The notes: a model not told the origin generated them from the letters alone. Counted from the first letter of the stretch, positions 13,012 through 36,318 are shown. The stretch is 64,000 nucleotides of DNA from Leptospira kmetyi serovar Malaysia str. Bejo-Iso9 (GCF_000243735.2 NZ_AHMP02000003.1:1265001-1329000); one strand, 5' to 3'. Numbers and translations are program-made.

Positions 13012-13090
13012 AACTCAGCGCCTCGCTCTCTATGGATCGCTCGTCATCATCACCCTGAGTTGCGACCCATAGGAAGCAACTCGCTGAGTT
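13012..13090. repeat. Dispersed intergenic repeat, copy A
   Basis: AACTCAGCG (13012-13020) and CGCTGAGTT (13082-13090) are perfect inverted arms around 61 bp that include CTCTCTATGGATCGCTC and CCCATAGGAAGCAAC. The same blocks in the same order are in the gap after the 53348 gene (copy B), and the right half recurs before ftsK's end (copy C). It lies between two genes transcribed toward each other. A short open frame through it (12955-13200) is a by-product of the repeat. Confidence 0.6.
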
Positions 13091-13168
13091 GTTGCGCGGC
13101 GACGAGGCCGTCTTCTTTTACGATAAAGTCGTCGGAACCACGACAAAACTCGGGATTAGGATTCGGCC

Positions 13169-14374
<1,206 letters not shown>

Positions 14375-14381
14375 AGCTCTT

Positions 14382-14414
<33 letters not shown>

Positions 14415-14478
14415 GCTACAGAAACTTAATTCTTTGGAATCAAATACAAGTTTCCGAACAATTAGTTCGAATTCTTAA

Positions 14479-15084
14479 CTATTCCTTGGACTTAAGAAGC
14501 TGTTCCAAATACCGCGCCACCAAATCGATTTCCAAGTTGAGAATCGTGTCGGAATTCCAGGACTTCGCATTCGTCTTTTTGAGAGTTTCCGGAATCAAAA
14601 CCAGGTCGAATTCTTTCGGTCTCGAATCGACCACCGTCAAAGAAATCCCGTCGACGGTGATACTTCCTCTCGGAGCGATATATCGGGAAAGGGAAGGATC
14701 GTTTTGGACCGTATAACAGATCACGGCTCCTCCCTCTCTTTCTTCTTTGCTGAGAATTTTTCCCGTTCCGTCCACGTGGCCGCTGACCAGATGTCCTCCG
14801 AGTCGTGTTGTCGGAAGAGCGCTTCTTTCCAAGTTCACTTCCTCTCCGACCTTGAGAAATTTGAAGTTCGTGAGTTCGAGAGTTTTAAAACTCGCATAAA
14901 AACGAAAGCGACTTCCTTCGTTCGTAAACTCGGTGACGGTTTGACAACATCCGTTAACCGAAATCGAATCGCCGAGTTTTAGATCGGGTTGAACCCATTT
15001 TGTTTCGACGAGAAATCCCCTGCCCTCGTTCGTTTCCTGTATCTCTAAAATTTTTCCGGTCGTTTCCACTAAGCCCGTAAACAT
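14479..15084 (-). CDS. ribE: Riboflavin synthase, alpha chain type
   Basis: The ATG at 15084 begins [12 protein letters not shown], the family's standard N-terminus, and gives 201 residues. Two lumazine-binding barrels follow each other: [13 protein letters not shown] in the first half and [13 protein letters not shown] in the second. The enzyme dismutates two 6,7-dimethyl-8-ribityllumazines into riboflavin. Its start lies inside the end of ribD (16-bp overlap), so translation is probably coupled. The first barrel has CCQTV where VCLTV is more common. Confidence 0.93.
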
Positions 15085-16328
15085 CCGTGCGCCTCCCAAA
15101 TGTCGTCTCCCACGTTCGATTTCCAACGTAAGGTTTTCGCGTTCGTTTCAAACGCGGGTTCTATTCCTTGGACTATGGAACGAGGAGTTCTTATTTTTAG
15201 AATGAGATCGTTTTCCTTCATTTTGGAGGAAAAGGTTTTATAAACCAGATTCCCGCCCTCGGCGAGAAACAGATTGATCCCGAGTTCGGAAAAGAATTCG
15301 AAACATTCTTCCGCGAGTCGGGAAGACTCGAACGTGCGGATTTCTTTTTCCGTAAGGGATAAAAGAATTTCCTTCGTCGATCGCTCGAGAACCGCCTCCT
15401 TGGCGATTAAAAAAACGCATTTTTTAGAACCGTATGTTTCGTTGATTCGTTTCTGTTTGGAAATCCATTCTTCCGTTATATTTCGTTCTTCGAATATAAT
15501 AAAAATTCGATACGGTTGATACGAGGCGGCCCGTTCCTTGTGAATTTTTCGGATTTCCGGATCGTTTGCGTATTTCAGAATATTCTTTACTAAAGCGGAA
15601 AAACCGGTTTCGGTTTCTTCGGCCAAAGATTCTTTTTCAAGGGAGAATTTTACAGCTTCCGAAATTTCCATCGAGTCCAGTCTAAAATCCAATCCGGGCC
15701 GATCGTGATAAAGAGTTCCGGGCCCAACAAGAACAGCGTCGCATTTTGCCCGCAAAATCGCCGTTAGACGAGACGATTCCGCTCCGGATAATTGAATCTG
15801 CGTTTTGTTCTCGGCCGCAAAAAAACCTTCTTTGGAAACCGCGACCTTTATTACCATAGAAGGTCTTTTGGTTTCGATTCGAGAAGTAAAACCGAACAAA
15901 CTTTCGGCCGCGATTTGTGCGAGCGAGGAATCCTGCACGATCGAAATCCCCTTTCGTTTCGCTTCTTCCAAACCTTGTTTGGCGCTGACCAATGGATTCG
16001 GATCCTTCCAACCGTAGTATAAGGTTTTGGGTTTGTGCTCGAGAATCAAATCCATACAAGGCGGTGTTTTTCCGTGATGGGTGCAGGGTTCCAGAGTAAC
16101 CCATACGTTATGCGCCGTTCCGACCAATCCTTTTTTGACGAATTGATCGTATGCGTTTCTCTCCGCGTGCGGTCCGCCCGCGGGAGACGTTCTTCCGTAA
16201 GATAGAATTTCTTGATTTTGTATGTCCGTGATCAGACAGGAAACGGGCGGATTCGGAGAGGTTTCGCCCGTCGATAAGAAGGAAAGTTTACGCATTTCCT
16301 CCCGAAACGTTTCCGGGAGGAGAATCAT
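15069..16328 (-). CDS. ribD: Bifunctional riboflavin deaminase/reductase RibD
   Basis: The 419-residue enzyme performs the second and third steps from GTP to riboflavin. The N-terminal deaminase carries the zinc/catalytic HAERNA and [11 protein letters not shown] motifs (about residues 54-84). The C-terminal half is the NADPH-dependent reductase, with [18 protein letters not shown] and LAEGGNLVY. The reductase half has a long insertion relative to compact homologues. The ATG shares one base with the secF stop (TGATG), so the riboflavin genes are read directly on from the Sec genes. Confidence 0.92.
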   Translation of the reverse strand: MILLPETFREEMRKLSFLSTGETSPNPPVSCLITDIQNQEILSYGRTSPAGGPHAERNAYDQFVKKGLVGTAHNVWVTLEPCTHHGKTPPCMDLILEHKPKTLYYGWKDPNPLVSAKQGLEEAKRKGISIVQDSSLAQIAAESLFGFTSRIETKRPSMVIKVAVSKEGFFAAENKTQIQLSGAESSRLTAILRAKCDAVLVGPGTLYHDRPGLDFRLDSMEISEAVKFSLEKESLAEETETGFSALVKNILKYANDPEIRKIHKERAASYQPYRIFIIFEERNITEEWISKQKRINETYGSKKCVFLIAKEAVLERSTKEILLSLTEKEIRTFESSRLAEECFEFFSELGINLFLAEGGNLVYKTFSSKMKENDLILKIRTPRSIVQGIEPAFETNAKTLRWKSNVGDDIWEAHGCLRA

Positions 16329-17266
16329 CAGCTGCGGACCCGCCGCATGATATGATCGTAAATATCCACAAGGGGGGCCGCGATAAAGATCGAAGAATAC
16401 GTTCCTATGATAATCCCGAAGGTCAGCACGTAAGCGAAATCGAAAAGTTCGGTCGCGCCTCCGATGATGATCGCTACGATTGAAATCAAGGTCGCAAAAG
16501 AAGTGTTAAACGTTCTTCCGAGAGTTTGATTGATCGCGGAGTTGATCGTTTGTCCGAAAGTTTCGTTCAGATTTCCAGCCGCATTTTCGCGGATTCTATC
16601 GAAGACCACGATCGTATCGTTGATCGAATATCCGAGAAGCGTCAAAAGCGCCGCGATGATCGGAACGCTCGGTTTGATCTGAAAAAATCCGATGAATGCT
16701 ACGGTCAAAATCAAGTCGTGAGTCAACGCAACAATGGCGCCTAACGCGAACTTGAATTGAAAACGAAAACTGATATACGCGAGAATGATGACCATCGTCA
16801 AACCGAGAAGCGTGGTTCCCGTTGAGGAAAGTTCTCCTCCCACGACCGCGCCCACTTGGTTCGCGCTTAGAACCTTGCTTTTGTCGATTCCGAAGTCCGC
16901 GATCAGAATCGAAATCAAAGCGTCGATTCCGGATACGTCGACCTTGTCTTCGGGTTTTAAGGAATTCTTCTGTTTGTATTTCCCGAGAATCGCGTCCACG
17001 GAACCGAGACCGATATCGATCTGGTAGTGATTCTTATCCTTATCCAATAAAAGAAGAACCGCTTCGATATTGTTATCGGTGAAATAAGTTTCGAGCTTTT
17101 TGCGATCCACCGATTTGTCGAATTCGATTACGGTTCTCAGACCTCCGTTGAAGTCCAGGGAATTGGCGAATCCCTTGTGAACCACAAACGTATAAGTAAA
17201 TCCGAATATGATCAGGGCGAGTGAAACGCCGATGGAAACGTATTTATATTTTATAAAATCGAACAT
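16328..17266 (-). CDS. secF: Protein translocase subunit SecF
   Basis: The 312-residue inner-membrane protein has one N-terminal helix, a periplasmic domain beginning [11 protein letters not shown], and five C-terminal helices with the RND-type motif [19 protein letters not shown]. With SecD it uses the proton gradient to help SecYEG release exported proteins on the periplasmic side. secD ends 5 bp upstream; the stop overlaps ribD. Confidence 0.95.
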   Translation of the reverse strand: MFDFIKYKYVSIGVSLALIIFGFTYTFVVHKGFANSLDFNGGLRTVIEFDKSVDRKKLETYFTDNNIEAVLLLLDKDKNHYQIDIGLGSVDAILGKYKQKNSLKPEDKVDVSGIDALISILIADFGIDKSKVLSANQVGAVVGGELSSTGTTLLGLTMVIILAYISFRFQFKFALGAIVALTHDLILTVAFIGFFQIKPSVPIIAALLTLLGYSINDTIVVFDRIRENAAGNLNETFGQTINSAINQTLGRTFNTSFATLISIVAIIIGGATELFDFAYVLTFGIIIGTYSSIFIAAPLVDIYDHIMRRVRS

Positions 17267-17271
17267 TTTGA

Positions 17272-19202
<1,931 letters not shown>

Positions 19203-19203
19203 T

Positions 19204-20322
<1,119 letters not shown>

Positions 20323-20374
20323 TTCTTATTCCATGTATAGATTGAATCGAGGATTCTAACCAGTATTTTTCCAG

Positions 20375-21375
<1,001 letters not shown>

Positions 21376-21386
<11 letters not shown>

Positions 21387-22103
21387 GTTTCTGAAACATC
21401 CTTTTGATATTAGAAGGCGCTAAAACCTTGCTGTTCGTTACGAAATATCGAATTCCGGAAATTACGGTGATCGCAGTGGTGATCAACATTCCCCAGTACG
21501 GAACGAACGCTCCCAAACCGAAGATGATATCCCCGATACCGTTGTATTTGTCCGGGTTTTGGAAAAAGTAAATCGCGTTCCCGGTTGCGATCTCGAACAC
21601 CGTAAGACCCGATTCTTTACCGGAAGCATAGGCTTCGTTGATGAGAATTCTTTTCTTGCTGGATACGAGTACGAAAAAAACGAGAATGAGAACGATGGCT
21701 CCCATCTGAAACACGGTCTTTACCTTTCCGAGCATGGAAGTTCGGATCGATTGTCCCTGACGGATCGCAAGATAACGAAGACTCGTGATGAGCATGTCCC
21801 TTCCGATGATGAGACAAACCATCCAGAACTCGATCTGTTCCTGTAAAAAGATAAACGTGATAAAACAACCCGTAACGATGATCTTATCCGCCAGAGGATC
21901 GAGAAACTTTCCGAACTCGGTTTCCTGATTCCATTTTCTCGCGAGATAACCGTCGATCAGATCGGTAAGCGAAGCGCCGATAAAAAGAACCAAGGCCGCT
22001 ATATGAAATTCGATTTCCTTCTGAAAAAGAAACCATACGAAAAACGGAACCGCCGCGACGCGGAGCATGGTAAGAATATTAGGAATATTGAAAATAGCTT
22101 TGT

Positions 22104-22107
<4 letters not shown>
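21376..22107 (-). CDS. pgsA: CDP-diacylglycerol-glycerol-3-phosphate 3-phosphatidyltransferase
   Basis: The 243-residue membrane enzyme makes phosphatidylglycerophosphate for anionic phospholipids. The CDP-alcohol phosphotransferase motif is complete: DGYLAR, eight residues, G, KFL, D, PLA, D. About five membrane helices surround it. A roughly 45-residue insert near residues 165-200 (after SGKESGLT) makes it longer than E. coli PgsA. It overlaps rimO by 4 bp and trpD by 11 bp. Confidence 0.92.
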
Positions 22108-23423
<1,316 letters not shown>

Positions 23424-23429
23424 AAAATC

Positions 23430-24545
<1,116 letters not shown>

Positions 24546-24571
24546 AGTTTCGCTCCTTCCGGGACTCAAAA

Positions 24572-28383
<3,812 letters not shown>

Positions 28384-28479
28384 GCTATTTGTATCGGAAT
28401 GAGCCCGGAAAAAGAAAAGAGACTTAATTTCCGTTTTTTGGAAGGAGAAAATCGAGGCAAAATTCGATCGCTCCAAGGG

Positions 28480-28566
28480 CGGAGTTCCGACCTTTGTGTT
28501 TGTAAGCCGTTTCGGACTTTCAGAGAACCAAACGGACTCGGACCGTCGGCCGGAGTTCCGACCTTT
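28480..28566. repeat. Direct repeat CGGAGTTCCGACCTTT x2 upstream of ftsK
   Basis: An exact 16-nt direct repeat lies at 28480-28495 and 28551-28566, 71 bp apart, in the gap between ftsK and the LLM gene. The shared GGAGTTCCGAC is the half-site seen in the palindrome at 25558 and in other gaps. It could be a transcription-factor site or part of the dispersed repeat family. Confidence 0.5.
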
Positions 28567-28593
28567 TCTGTTCTTGAATCCGCAGAAATTTCC

Positions 28594-29604
28594 TTAAACC
28601 GCGACGGGTTTCAGCTCGAACACTTCGGCCAAAAGTTGGTAAGAACGGAGCCGATCCTCGAAATCGTGACAGATCGTAGTTACGACCACTTCGTCGACGT
28701 CGTATTCGTTCGCGAGAGCGACAATGTCCTCCTTGACTTTGTCCGGAGTTCCGACCACCATTCTCCCCCGATTTTGAGAAATGACCGCTTTTTCAAATTC
28801 CGAATAAGAATGACGAGCCACCTCTTCGTACGGAAGAATTCCCTCGCTGATCCCCTTTCCGATATTCAAAAGTTGTCGGTCCATCACGACCTGAAGTTCC
28901 GCGGCCTTACTTTCGGACTCGGCGCAAAGAACAAAAATCCCGACGCTGGCCTGAGGGAAACCCAAAGTATCCGACGCACGAAACTTTTCTTTGTAGGCCT
29001 TCACCGCATTCGGTCCGCCGAACGGATTGATGAAGTGCGCGAAAGAAAGCGCGAGACCGAAATGAGCCGCCAGCAAACCGCTTTCCCCGCTCGAGGTCAA
29101 AATCCAAAGTTCGGGAACCGTGTCCGCTTTCGGAATCGCTTTGACCTTTGTTTGGATGGAATCTTCTTCGGCCGTGTCGGTCAGAAAACACTGCAAGTCA
29201 AGAAGTTGTTGACCGAAGTCGTTTCGAACGAACTGAGCGCCCGGATTTAAGATCGACGCGGTGAGACGATCGCTTCCGGAAGCGCGGCCCAGACCGAGAT
29301 CGATTCTCCCCGGAAACAAAGTTTCCAACATTCTAAAATTCTCGGCCACCTTCAGGGAACTGTGATTGGGAAGCATCACACCACCTGCTCCGACTCGGAT
29401 CGCTTGCGTTTCACCCGCGAGATGAGAAATCAAAACCTCGGGAGTGGAACCTGCAAGTCCTTGAATATTATGATGTTCTGATACCCAATACCGAGTATAA
29501 CCGAGACGATCCGTAAGTTTTGCAAGTTCGATCGTTTCCAAGATCGCTTGTCTCGCGCTTCCGCCCTTTCGAATCGGAGATTGATCGAGAACGCTTAACT
29601 TCAT
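28594..29604 (-). CDS. LLM-class flavin-dependent oxidoreductase (luciferase-like)
   Basis: A 336-residue TIM-barrel protein of the bacterial luciferase-like monooxygenase family. Family marks are LSVLDQSPI at the start, RYWVSEHHN, IRVGAGGVMLPNHSSLKVAE and RIDLGLGRASGSD. These enzymes use reduced FMN or F420-type cofactors; the PNHSSL and GRASG motifs fit the FMN-type MsnO8/YhbW-like group. The physiological substrate is unknown. It is 1 bp from the SDR gene upstream and probably co-transcribed with it. Confidence 0.88.
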   Translation of the reverse strand: MKLSVLDQSPIRKGGSARQAILETIELAKLTDRLGYTRYWVSEHHNIQGLAGSTPEVLISHLAGETQAIRVGAGGVMLPNHSSLKVAENFRMLETLFPGRIDLGLGRASGSDRLTASILNPGAQFVRNDFGQQLLDLQCFLTDTAEEDSIQTKVKAIPKADTVPELWILTSSGESGLLAAHFGLALSFAHFINPFGGPNAVKAYKEKFRASDTLGFPQASVGIFVLCAESESKAAELQVVMDRQLLNIGKGISEGILPYEEVARHSYSEFEKAVISQNRGRMVVGTPDKVKEDIVALANEYDVDEVVVTTICHDFEDRLRSYQLLAEVFELKPVAV

Positions 29605-29605
29605 C

Positions 29606-30400
29606 TTAGAATGCGGACTTAACCACTCCGCCGTCCACTCGTAAGGCCGCGCCGTTGGTTCCCGAAGACAAAGGACTGGAAAGATACGTTACAAGATTCG
29701 CGACTTCTTCCACGCTCGCAAATCTTTGAAGAAGAGAAGTGGGACGCGCCGTTTTGAAGAATTCTTTTTCGATCACGTCCACGGAAACTTTTTTGTTCGA
29801 AGCGAGATTTTCCAGAAAGCCGCCGACTCCGTCCGAGCGGGTCGGTCCGGGAAGAACGGAATTCACGGTCACGTTAGTCCCCTTTGTAAGTTCGGCGAGT
29901 CCTCTCGCTAAGGAAATCTGCGCGCTTTTCGTTACTCCATAGTGGATCATTTCTTCCGGGATCTGAATCCCGGATTCGCTGGAGATAAAAAGAATTCTTC
30001 CCCAATTTTGTTTGAGCATTTGAGGCAGATAGAATCTGGATAAACGAACTCCGCTTAACAGATTCACTTCGAAGAATCGAAACCAATCCTCGTCCGGGAT
30101 TTCGGTAAAGTCCTTCGGTTCGAAAATTCCGACGTTGTTGATGAGAATGTCCACGTTCGGGATTTTGGAACGGATCTCGTCTACTTCTTCCCTTTTTGAA
30201 AAGTCGGCGACAACCCCGTGAACCTTCGCGTTAGGCACCGCTTTGAGAAGAAGTTTTATAGAACTCGCGACCCGCTCCGGGGTTCTTCCGTTGATCCAAA
30301 CCGTCGCGCCTTCCTGAAGAAGTTGTCTTGCGATTTCAAAACCGATTCCTACCGTCGAACCTGTGACGAGCGCAACCTTTCCTTTTAAATGCGTATCCAT
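29606..30400 (-). CDS. Short-chain dehydrogenase/reductase (SDR)
   Basis: The 264-residue Rossmann-fold oxidoreductase has the cofactor motif TGSTVGIG (about 14-21), the NNVG structural motif, catalytic Ser in ISSES and the YGVTK active-site Tyr/Lys pair. An Arg in NGRTPERV after the second strand favours NADPH. The substrate cannot be told. It is followed at 1 bp by the LLM oxidoreductase gene, which suggests a two-enzyme redox operon. Confidence 0.9.
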   Translation of the reverse strand: MDTHLKGKVALVTGSTVGIGFEIARQLLQEGATVWINGRTPERVASSIKLLLKAVPNAKVHGVVADFSKREEVDEIRSKIPNVDILINNVGIFEPKDFTEIPDEDWFRFFEVNLLSGVRLSRFYLPQMLKQNWGRILFISSESGIQIPEEMIHYGVTKSAQISLARGLAELTKGTNVTVNSVLPGPTRSDGVGGFLENLASNKKVSVDVIEKEFFKTARPTSLLQRFASVEEVANLVTYLSSPLSSGTNGAALRVDGGVVKSAF

Positions 30401-30481
30401 GAATTCTTGAATGACTCCGGTATTCTTTTACAAGTTAGACTCGAAAGATAATATCTTGCGATCAAAAACGAAGAATCTTCC

Positions 30482-30505
30482 CGGCTTAGAGTCGACTCTA
30501 AGCCG
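30482..30505. terminator. 24-bp perfect palindrome with flanking A/T run
   Basis: CGGCTTAGAGTC (30482-30493) and its exact complement GACTCTAAGCCG (30494-30505) form a gapless palindrome. On the minus strand it is preceded by a run of eight T and followed by a smaller GAAGATTCTTC hairpin with TTTTTG. It lies between the membrane-protein gene and the SDR gene, both on minus. It may end the upstream transcript; the run order is not classical, so the call is tentative. Confidence 0.45.
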
Positions 30506-30541
30506 TAAAAAAAACGGCGGGAAAGAATCGTCCATTCGGCT

Positions 30542-31258
30542 TTAGGAATCCGGATTTACCAGCAAAGGCTCCGGCTCGGAATCATCGTCCCCGGCCCAAA
30601 TCAAAAGAACCGCGATACAACCGTGGATCAAGGTCCAAACAAAACAAGCAAGCCGGATCGAAAGGACGTTCGAATCGTAGAATCTCGAATCCTCTTCCTT
30701 TTTGAGGCGAAGAAAGTCCAAGATTCCCCGAGGCCATTCCGCGGTTTCAAAAAAAACGGAAACGGCCAAAAGCCCGGAGATCAAAGCGATAAAAAGTATA
30801 TAATGAAATTTTAATTTTATATGAGTCGCATATTCAATGATTTTGATCTGTGTAAAAGAGGAAAGAGCAAGAATCAGAAAGAATCGAAAAAAATCCAGAA
30901 AGGCACTGTTTCGCGGGAGGAAGTCCGAATCGACTTCGTAGAAACGAGATCCAATGAGATGGTTCGAAATCGCGAAGAGAAAAACGGAAAGTAAAAATAA
31001 AAGATTCGTAAGAACACAAAATGAAACGAATAGAAAACGGGAGTCCGGTATCCGCTTCAAAATGAAATAAAAGACGAAAGAAAAACCGATGCCCGGAAGC
31101 GGAAATGTCGCGTAATAAAAAATCGGATGAAGAAGCTTATCTAAGTCAGGATAGGTCCAAACGATTCCCGAAAAAAATCCGGAAGCGAAAAGATATTGAA
31201 GAGTTTTTAACCATTCAAGAATTCCGAATTCTTCCTTGGATGTTTCCGATTTTTCCAA
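30542..31258 (-). CDS. Multi-pass membrane protein of unknown function
   Basis: I do not recognise a family. The 238-residue product has about six hydrophobic helices (for example YLFASGFFSGIVW, FLFVSFCVLTNLLFLLSVFLF, FHYILFIALISGLLAVSVFF and ACFVWTLIHGCIAVLLIWA) and an acidic C-terminal tail. It would lie in the inner membrane. The start is uncertain: TTG at 31258 is the first start codon in frame but lacks a good ribosome site, whereas AAGGAG at about 31309-31314 would suit a start upstream that is out of frame or non-standard. Confidence 0.65.
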   Translation of the reverse strand: MEKSETSKEEFGILEWLKTLQYLFASGFFSGIVWTYPDLDKLLHPIFYYATFPLPGIGFSFVFYFILKRIPDSRFLFVSFCVLTNLLFLLSVFLFAISNHLIGSRFYEVDSDFLPRNSAFLDFFRFFLILALSSFTQIKIIEYATHIKLKFHYILFIALISGLLAVSVFFETAEWPRGILDFLRLKKEEDSRFYDSNVLSIRLACFVWTLIHGCIAVLLIWAGDDDSEPEPLLVNPDS

Positions 31259-31391
31259 TGACGTTTTCCGTTTCGAATCCGATCCCGTCTTGTCCGGAGA
31301 TACAACGTTCTCCTTGAAAAGAAGAATCGAATTCGTTTAACAAAATAACATCCGATTCGGAAAAAATTCCGTCCTTTTTAGAACGTCGATC

Positions 31392-31829
31392 TCAATGCCC
31401 CGTGGAACCGAAACCGCCCGCCCCTCTTTCCGTTTGATCCTTAAATTCGGAAACCAATTCCCAATCCGCATACCAAGTTTCGCGTATGAGAAGCTGTGCG
31501 ATTCTCATACCGTGCTCCACGACAAAGGGAGAATCTCCCAAGTTCAAAAGTGGAATCATCAATTCGCCGCGATAGTCGCTATCGATCGTTCCCGGTGAAT
31601 TCGGTATGAGAATCTTATTCTTTGTGGAAAATCCGGAACGAGGTCTGATTTCGAAATGATATTTTTCCGGCAACGCAAACGAAAGTCCGGTGGGAACGAG
31701 CTGAACCTTGCCGGGTTCCAAGGTTAGGTTTTGGTCCAAACAAGCGTGAACGTCGTATCCCGCGGCGTGTTTCGTTTGGAGAACGGGAAGTTCCGCGTTG
31801 GGTTTTAATTTTTTGACTGCGATTTTCAT
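31392..31829 (-). CDS. dut: Deoxyuridine 5'-triphosphate nucleotidohydrolase (dUTPase)
   Basis: ATG at 31829 gives 145 residues, the usual size for trimeric dUTPase. All five motifs are visible: AGYDVHA, RPRSGFSTK, GTIDSDYRGEL, GMRIAQLLI and the flexible C-terminal RGAGGFGSTG. The enzyme splits dUTP into dUMP and pyrophosphate, keeping uracil out of DNA and feeding dTMP synthesis. The frame runs upstream to 31886 without family support. Confidence 0.95.
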   Translation of the reverse strand: MKIAVKKLKPNAELPVLQTKHAAGYDVHACLDQNLTLEPGKVQLVPTGLSFALPEKYHFEIRPRSGFSTKNKILIPNSPGTIDSDYRGELMIPLLNLGDSPFVVEHGMRIAQLLIRETWYADWELVSEFKDQTERGAGGFGSTGH

Positions 31830-32237
31830 AGGTGTTATGATTTCCTTTTTTGTTACGGTTCGGAAGAAAAGATGTGAATCCATCATTTTTGTTCGAACTT
31901 GCGGAACAATCTTTTTAAAGGTTTGGATTTTCGAGACGATGGGATGCGCTTCGTGTACGCGGTGTGGGAAAAAGTTTTCGCGTTTTGATTTGTGAGGAAG
32001 AATGGCGCTCTGCGTTGTAAAGGAAATTTGAAATTGGAACGTTCAGTACGGGCAGTGAAAGGAAAAGCATAGGCGGATTTATACGCACTTCGTCAAAGCC
32101 TGGTGCTGATGGCGTTTATACGAACTTCGCCAAAATGCAAGTCCATCAAAAAGAAATTGATATTTCACGAATCATTTTTTCGTTGCGACGTTTGCAAGTC
32201 GCCGCTATAAAGACAAATTCAAAAAGGTGAAAACAAA
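31830..32237. other. 408-bp gap between divergent dut and VOC genes
   Basis: No gene was recognised. It includes a pair of near-identical 20-nt repeats (listed separately) and the VOC ribosome site AAAAAGGTG near the right end. Short open frames here (for example 31798-31995) have no signal peptide, ribosome site or family resemblance. Promoters for both flanking genes must lie here but no clear -10/-35 pair stands out. Confidence 0.4.
32078..32134. repeat. Near-exact 20-nt direct repeat in the dut-VOC gap
   Basis: TTTATACGCACTTCGTCAAA (32078-32097) and TTTATACGAACTTCGCCAAA (32115-32134) match at 18 of 20 positions, 37 bp apart. The second copy lies in a small inverted repeat, TGGCG (32110-32114) with CGCCA (32128-32132). 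They may be operators or remains of a dispersed repeat. Confidence 0.5.
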
Positions 32238-32615
32238 ATGATCAAATTCAATCAAGTTATGCTCTATGTGAACGATCAAAAAAGAATCGCGGATTTTTGG
32301 GTAAACCACTTCGGCTACAAGGTGGAAGGAAGAGAAGAATACGGCGAAACCTTCGCGATCATCTTATCCGACGGAAGACCCAACTCGACCAAATTGGTTC
32401 TGCAAAACAAAGCGGCCGTCGCCGCAGCCAATCCGGACATGAACCTGGGAACGCCGTCCATTCTTTTATCCACGGACGAAAACATCGACGCTCTTTACAA
32501 AAGGCTCAAAGAAGAAAAGATCGCGGTGGGCGATATGGTGAATTTTCCGAACGGAAAAAAGGTGTTTAACTTTCCCGATTTCGAAGGAAACTATTTCGCG
32601 ATCATCGAAGATTAA
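32238..32615 (+). CDS. VOC-family (glyoxalase/bleomycin-resistance fold) protein
   Basis: A 125-residue protein of the vicinal oxygen chelate fold: it begins FNQVMLYVNDQKRIADFWVN and ends VFNFPDFEGNYFAIIED, with paired beta-alpha-beta-beta-beta units. Members are metal-dependent lyases, dioxygenases or drug-binding proteins. The C-terminal Glu that often binds metal is present in FEGNYFAI. It stands alone on plus with a good AAGGTG ribosome site. The specific activity is unknown. Confidence 0.85.
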   Translation: MIKFNQVMLYVNDQKRIADFWVNHFGYKVEGREEYGETFAIILSDGRPNSTKLVLQNKAAVAAANPDMNLGTPSILLSTDENIDALYKRLKEEKIAVGDMVNFPNGKKVFNFPDFEGNYFAIIED

Positions 32616-32635
32616 TCGAATTCAAAAAGCGGTTC

Positions 32636-33922
32636 TTACAAAGAGAAAATTCTCTGAACCGCTTTTTCCTCTTTCAGACCGAGATTGCCTAACGCGGAAA
32701 GATGAAATTTCGGAATTCCGAAAACGGAACGGGCAAAATCGTTCAGATCGTTCAAGGTGATCGAATAAATCTCCTTAACCCTTTCTTCGTAAGAATAATT
32801 CCTGCCGTAATAAAGTTCCATCAACGCGATCGTATTCATCCGAGACTCGGTTTGTTCGTAGCTGATGGAAAGAGTTCCTTCGTGATTGGACTGCGCGTCT
32901 CGAAGTTCCTTTTCGGAAATACCGCGATCTAAAATCGATTTGATTTCGTCCCCGATGGTTTCCATACAAGTGATGAATTTATCCTTCGAAGTGGAACAAA
33001 CGATACTGTTGATTCCGACGTCCGCATACGAAGAAGGATACGCCGTGATTTGATAACAAAGTCCTTTTTCTTCGCGCACTTTTTGAAAAAGCCTGGAAGA
33101 AGTTCCTCCGCCGAGAATATGAGTGAACAAACTCGCCTTGGACGCGTTGTGAAATTCCCGTGCAAACCCTTCTCCGCCGAGAATAAAATAAACCTGTTCC
33201 AGTTTTTTCTTCTTGGGAAAGTAACCCCATTTCTTTTTGGGTAAGGAAAGCGCGTTCCCATCCTTCTTTTTTTTTCTGGGTTTGTTGAAGTATTTTCCCA
33301 CGATCGAAAAAATCTCTTCGGGTTCGAAGTTACCCGAAATCGAAAGAAACATATTCTCCGTATGATAATACGTATCATAAAAATCTAATAGTTTCTTGTG
33401 ATTGACTCCGGAGACGGATTCTCTCGTTCCGATGATGTCCCGACCCAGGGAATTCTTCGGAAAAAAATTCTGATAATAAAAATCGTGAATATAATCTTCT
33501 GGAGAATCTTCGTAACCCTGCAATTCTTCCAAAATCACCCCGGCCTCGTTTTCGATATCGGATTGTTTGAGCAGAGGTTCGTAAATCATTTCGGCTAACA
33601 GCTCTAAGCCGAGACCGATATGTTTGCCCGCGACCGTTACGTGAAAGTACGTATATTCTCGGGAAGTCGCTGCGTTGGTAAAACCGCCGACCCTTTCGAT
33701 GTCTTCGGCTTGTTCTTTGGCGGAACGTTTGGCCGTATCCTTAAAGAGCATGTGTTCGAGAAAATGACAATAACCCGCGTTTTTTGCGGACTCGTGTCTG
33801 GAACCCGTGCGGACAAAAACTCCGGCGGAAACGCTGACGGTATGAGGGGCTTGTTGAAAGAGAACGGTGATTCCCCCGGGCAGAACCTTTCTATGAACTA
33901 ACTGTGAAATGTCCTGCGCCAA
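32636..33922 (-). CDS. M16-family zinc metallopeptidase
   Basis: The 428-residue protein carries the inverted zinc motif HFLEH (His53, Glu56, His57) and a downstream Glu near residue 132 in VILEELQGYEDSPED. This is the single-chain, processing-peptidase-like form (M16B; compare YmxG of Bacillus, also next to pnp). It ends with a second, catalytically silent half containing SSRLFQKVREEKGLCY. The TTG start at 33922 has no clear ribosome site and is 18 bp after pnp, suggesting coupled translation. Confidence 0.9.
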   Translation of the reverse strand: MAQDISQLVHRKVLPGGITVLFQQAPHTVSVSAGVFVRTGSRHESAKNAGYCHFLEHMLFKDTAKRSAKEQAEDIERVGGFTNAATSREYTYFHVTVAGKHIGLGLELLAEMIYEPLLKQSDIENEAGVILEELQGYEDSPEDYIHDFYYQNFFPKNSLGRDIIGTRESVSGVNHKKLLDFYDTYYHTENMFLSISGNFEPEEIFSIVGKYFNKPRKKKKDGNALSLPKKKWGYFPKKKKLEQVYFILGGEGFAREFHNASKASLFTHILGGGTSSRLFQKVREEKGLCYQITAYPSSYADVGINSIVCSTSKDKFITCMETIGDEIKSILDRGISEKELRDAQSNHEGTLSISYEQTESRMNTIALMELYYGRNYSYEERVKEIYSITLNDLNDFARSVFGIPKFHLSALGNLGLKEEKAVQRIFSL

Positions 33923-33940
33923 GAGAATATTAGAAAATTC

Positions 33941-36040
<2,100 letters not shown>

Positions 36041-36051
36041 GATGGACTCGC

Positions 36052-36318
<267 letters not shown>

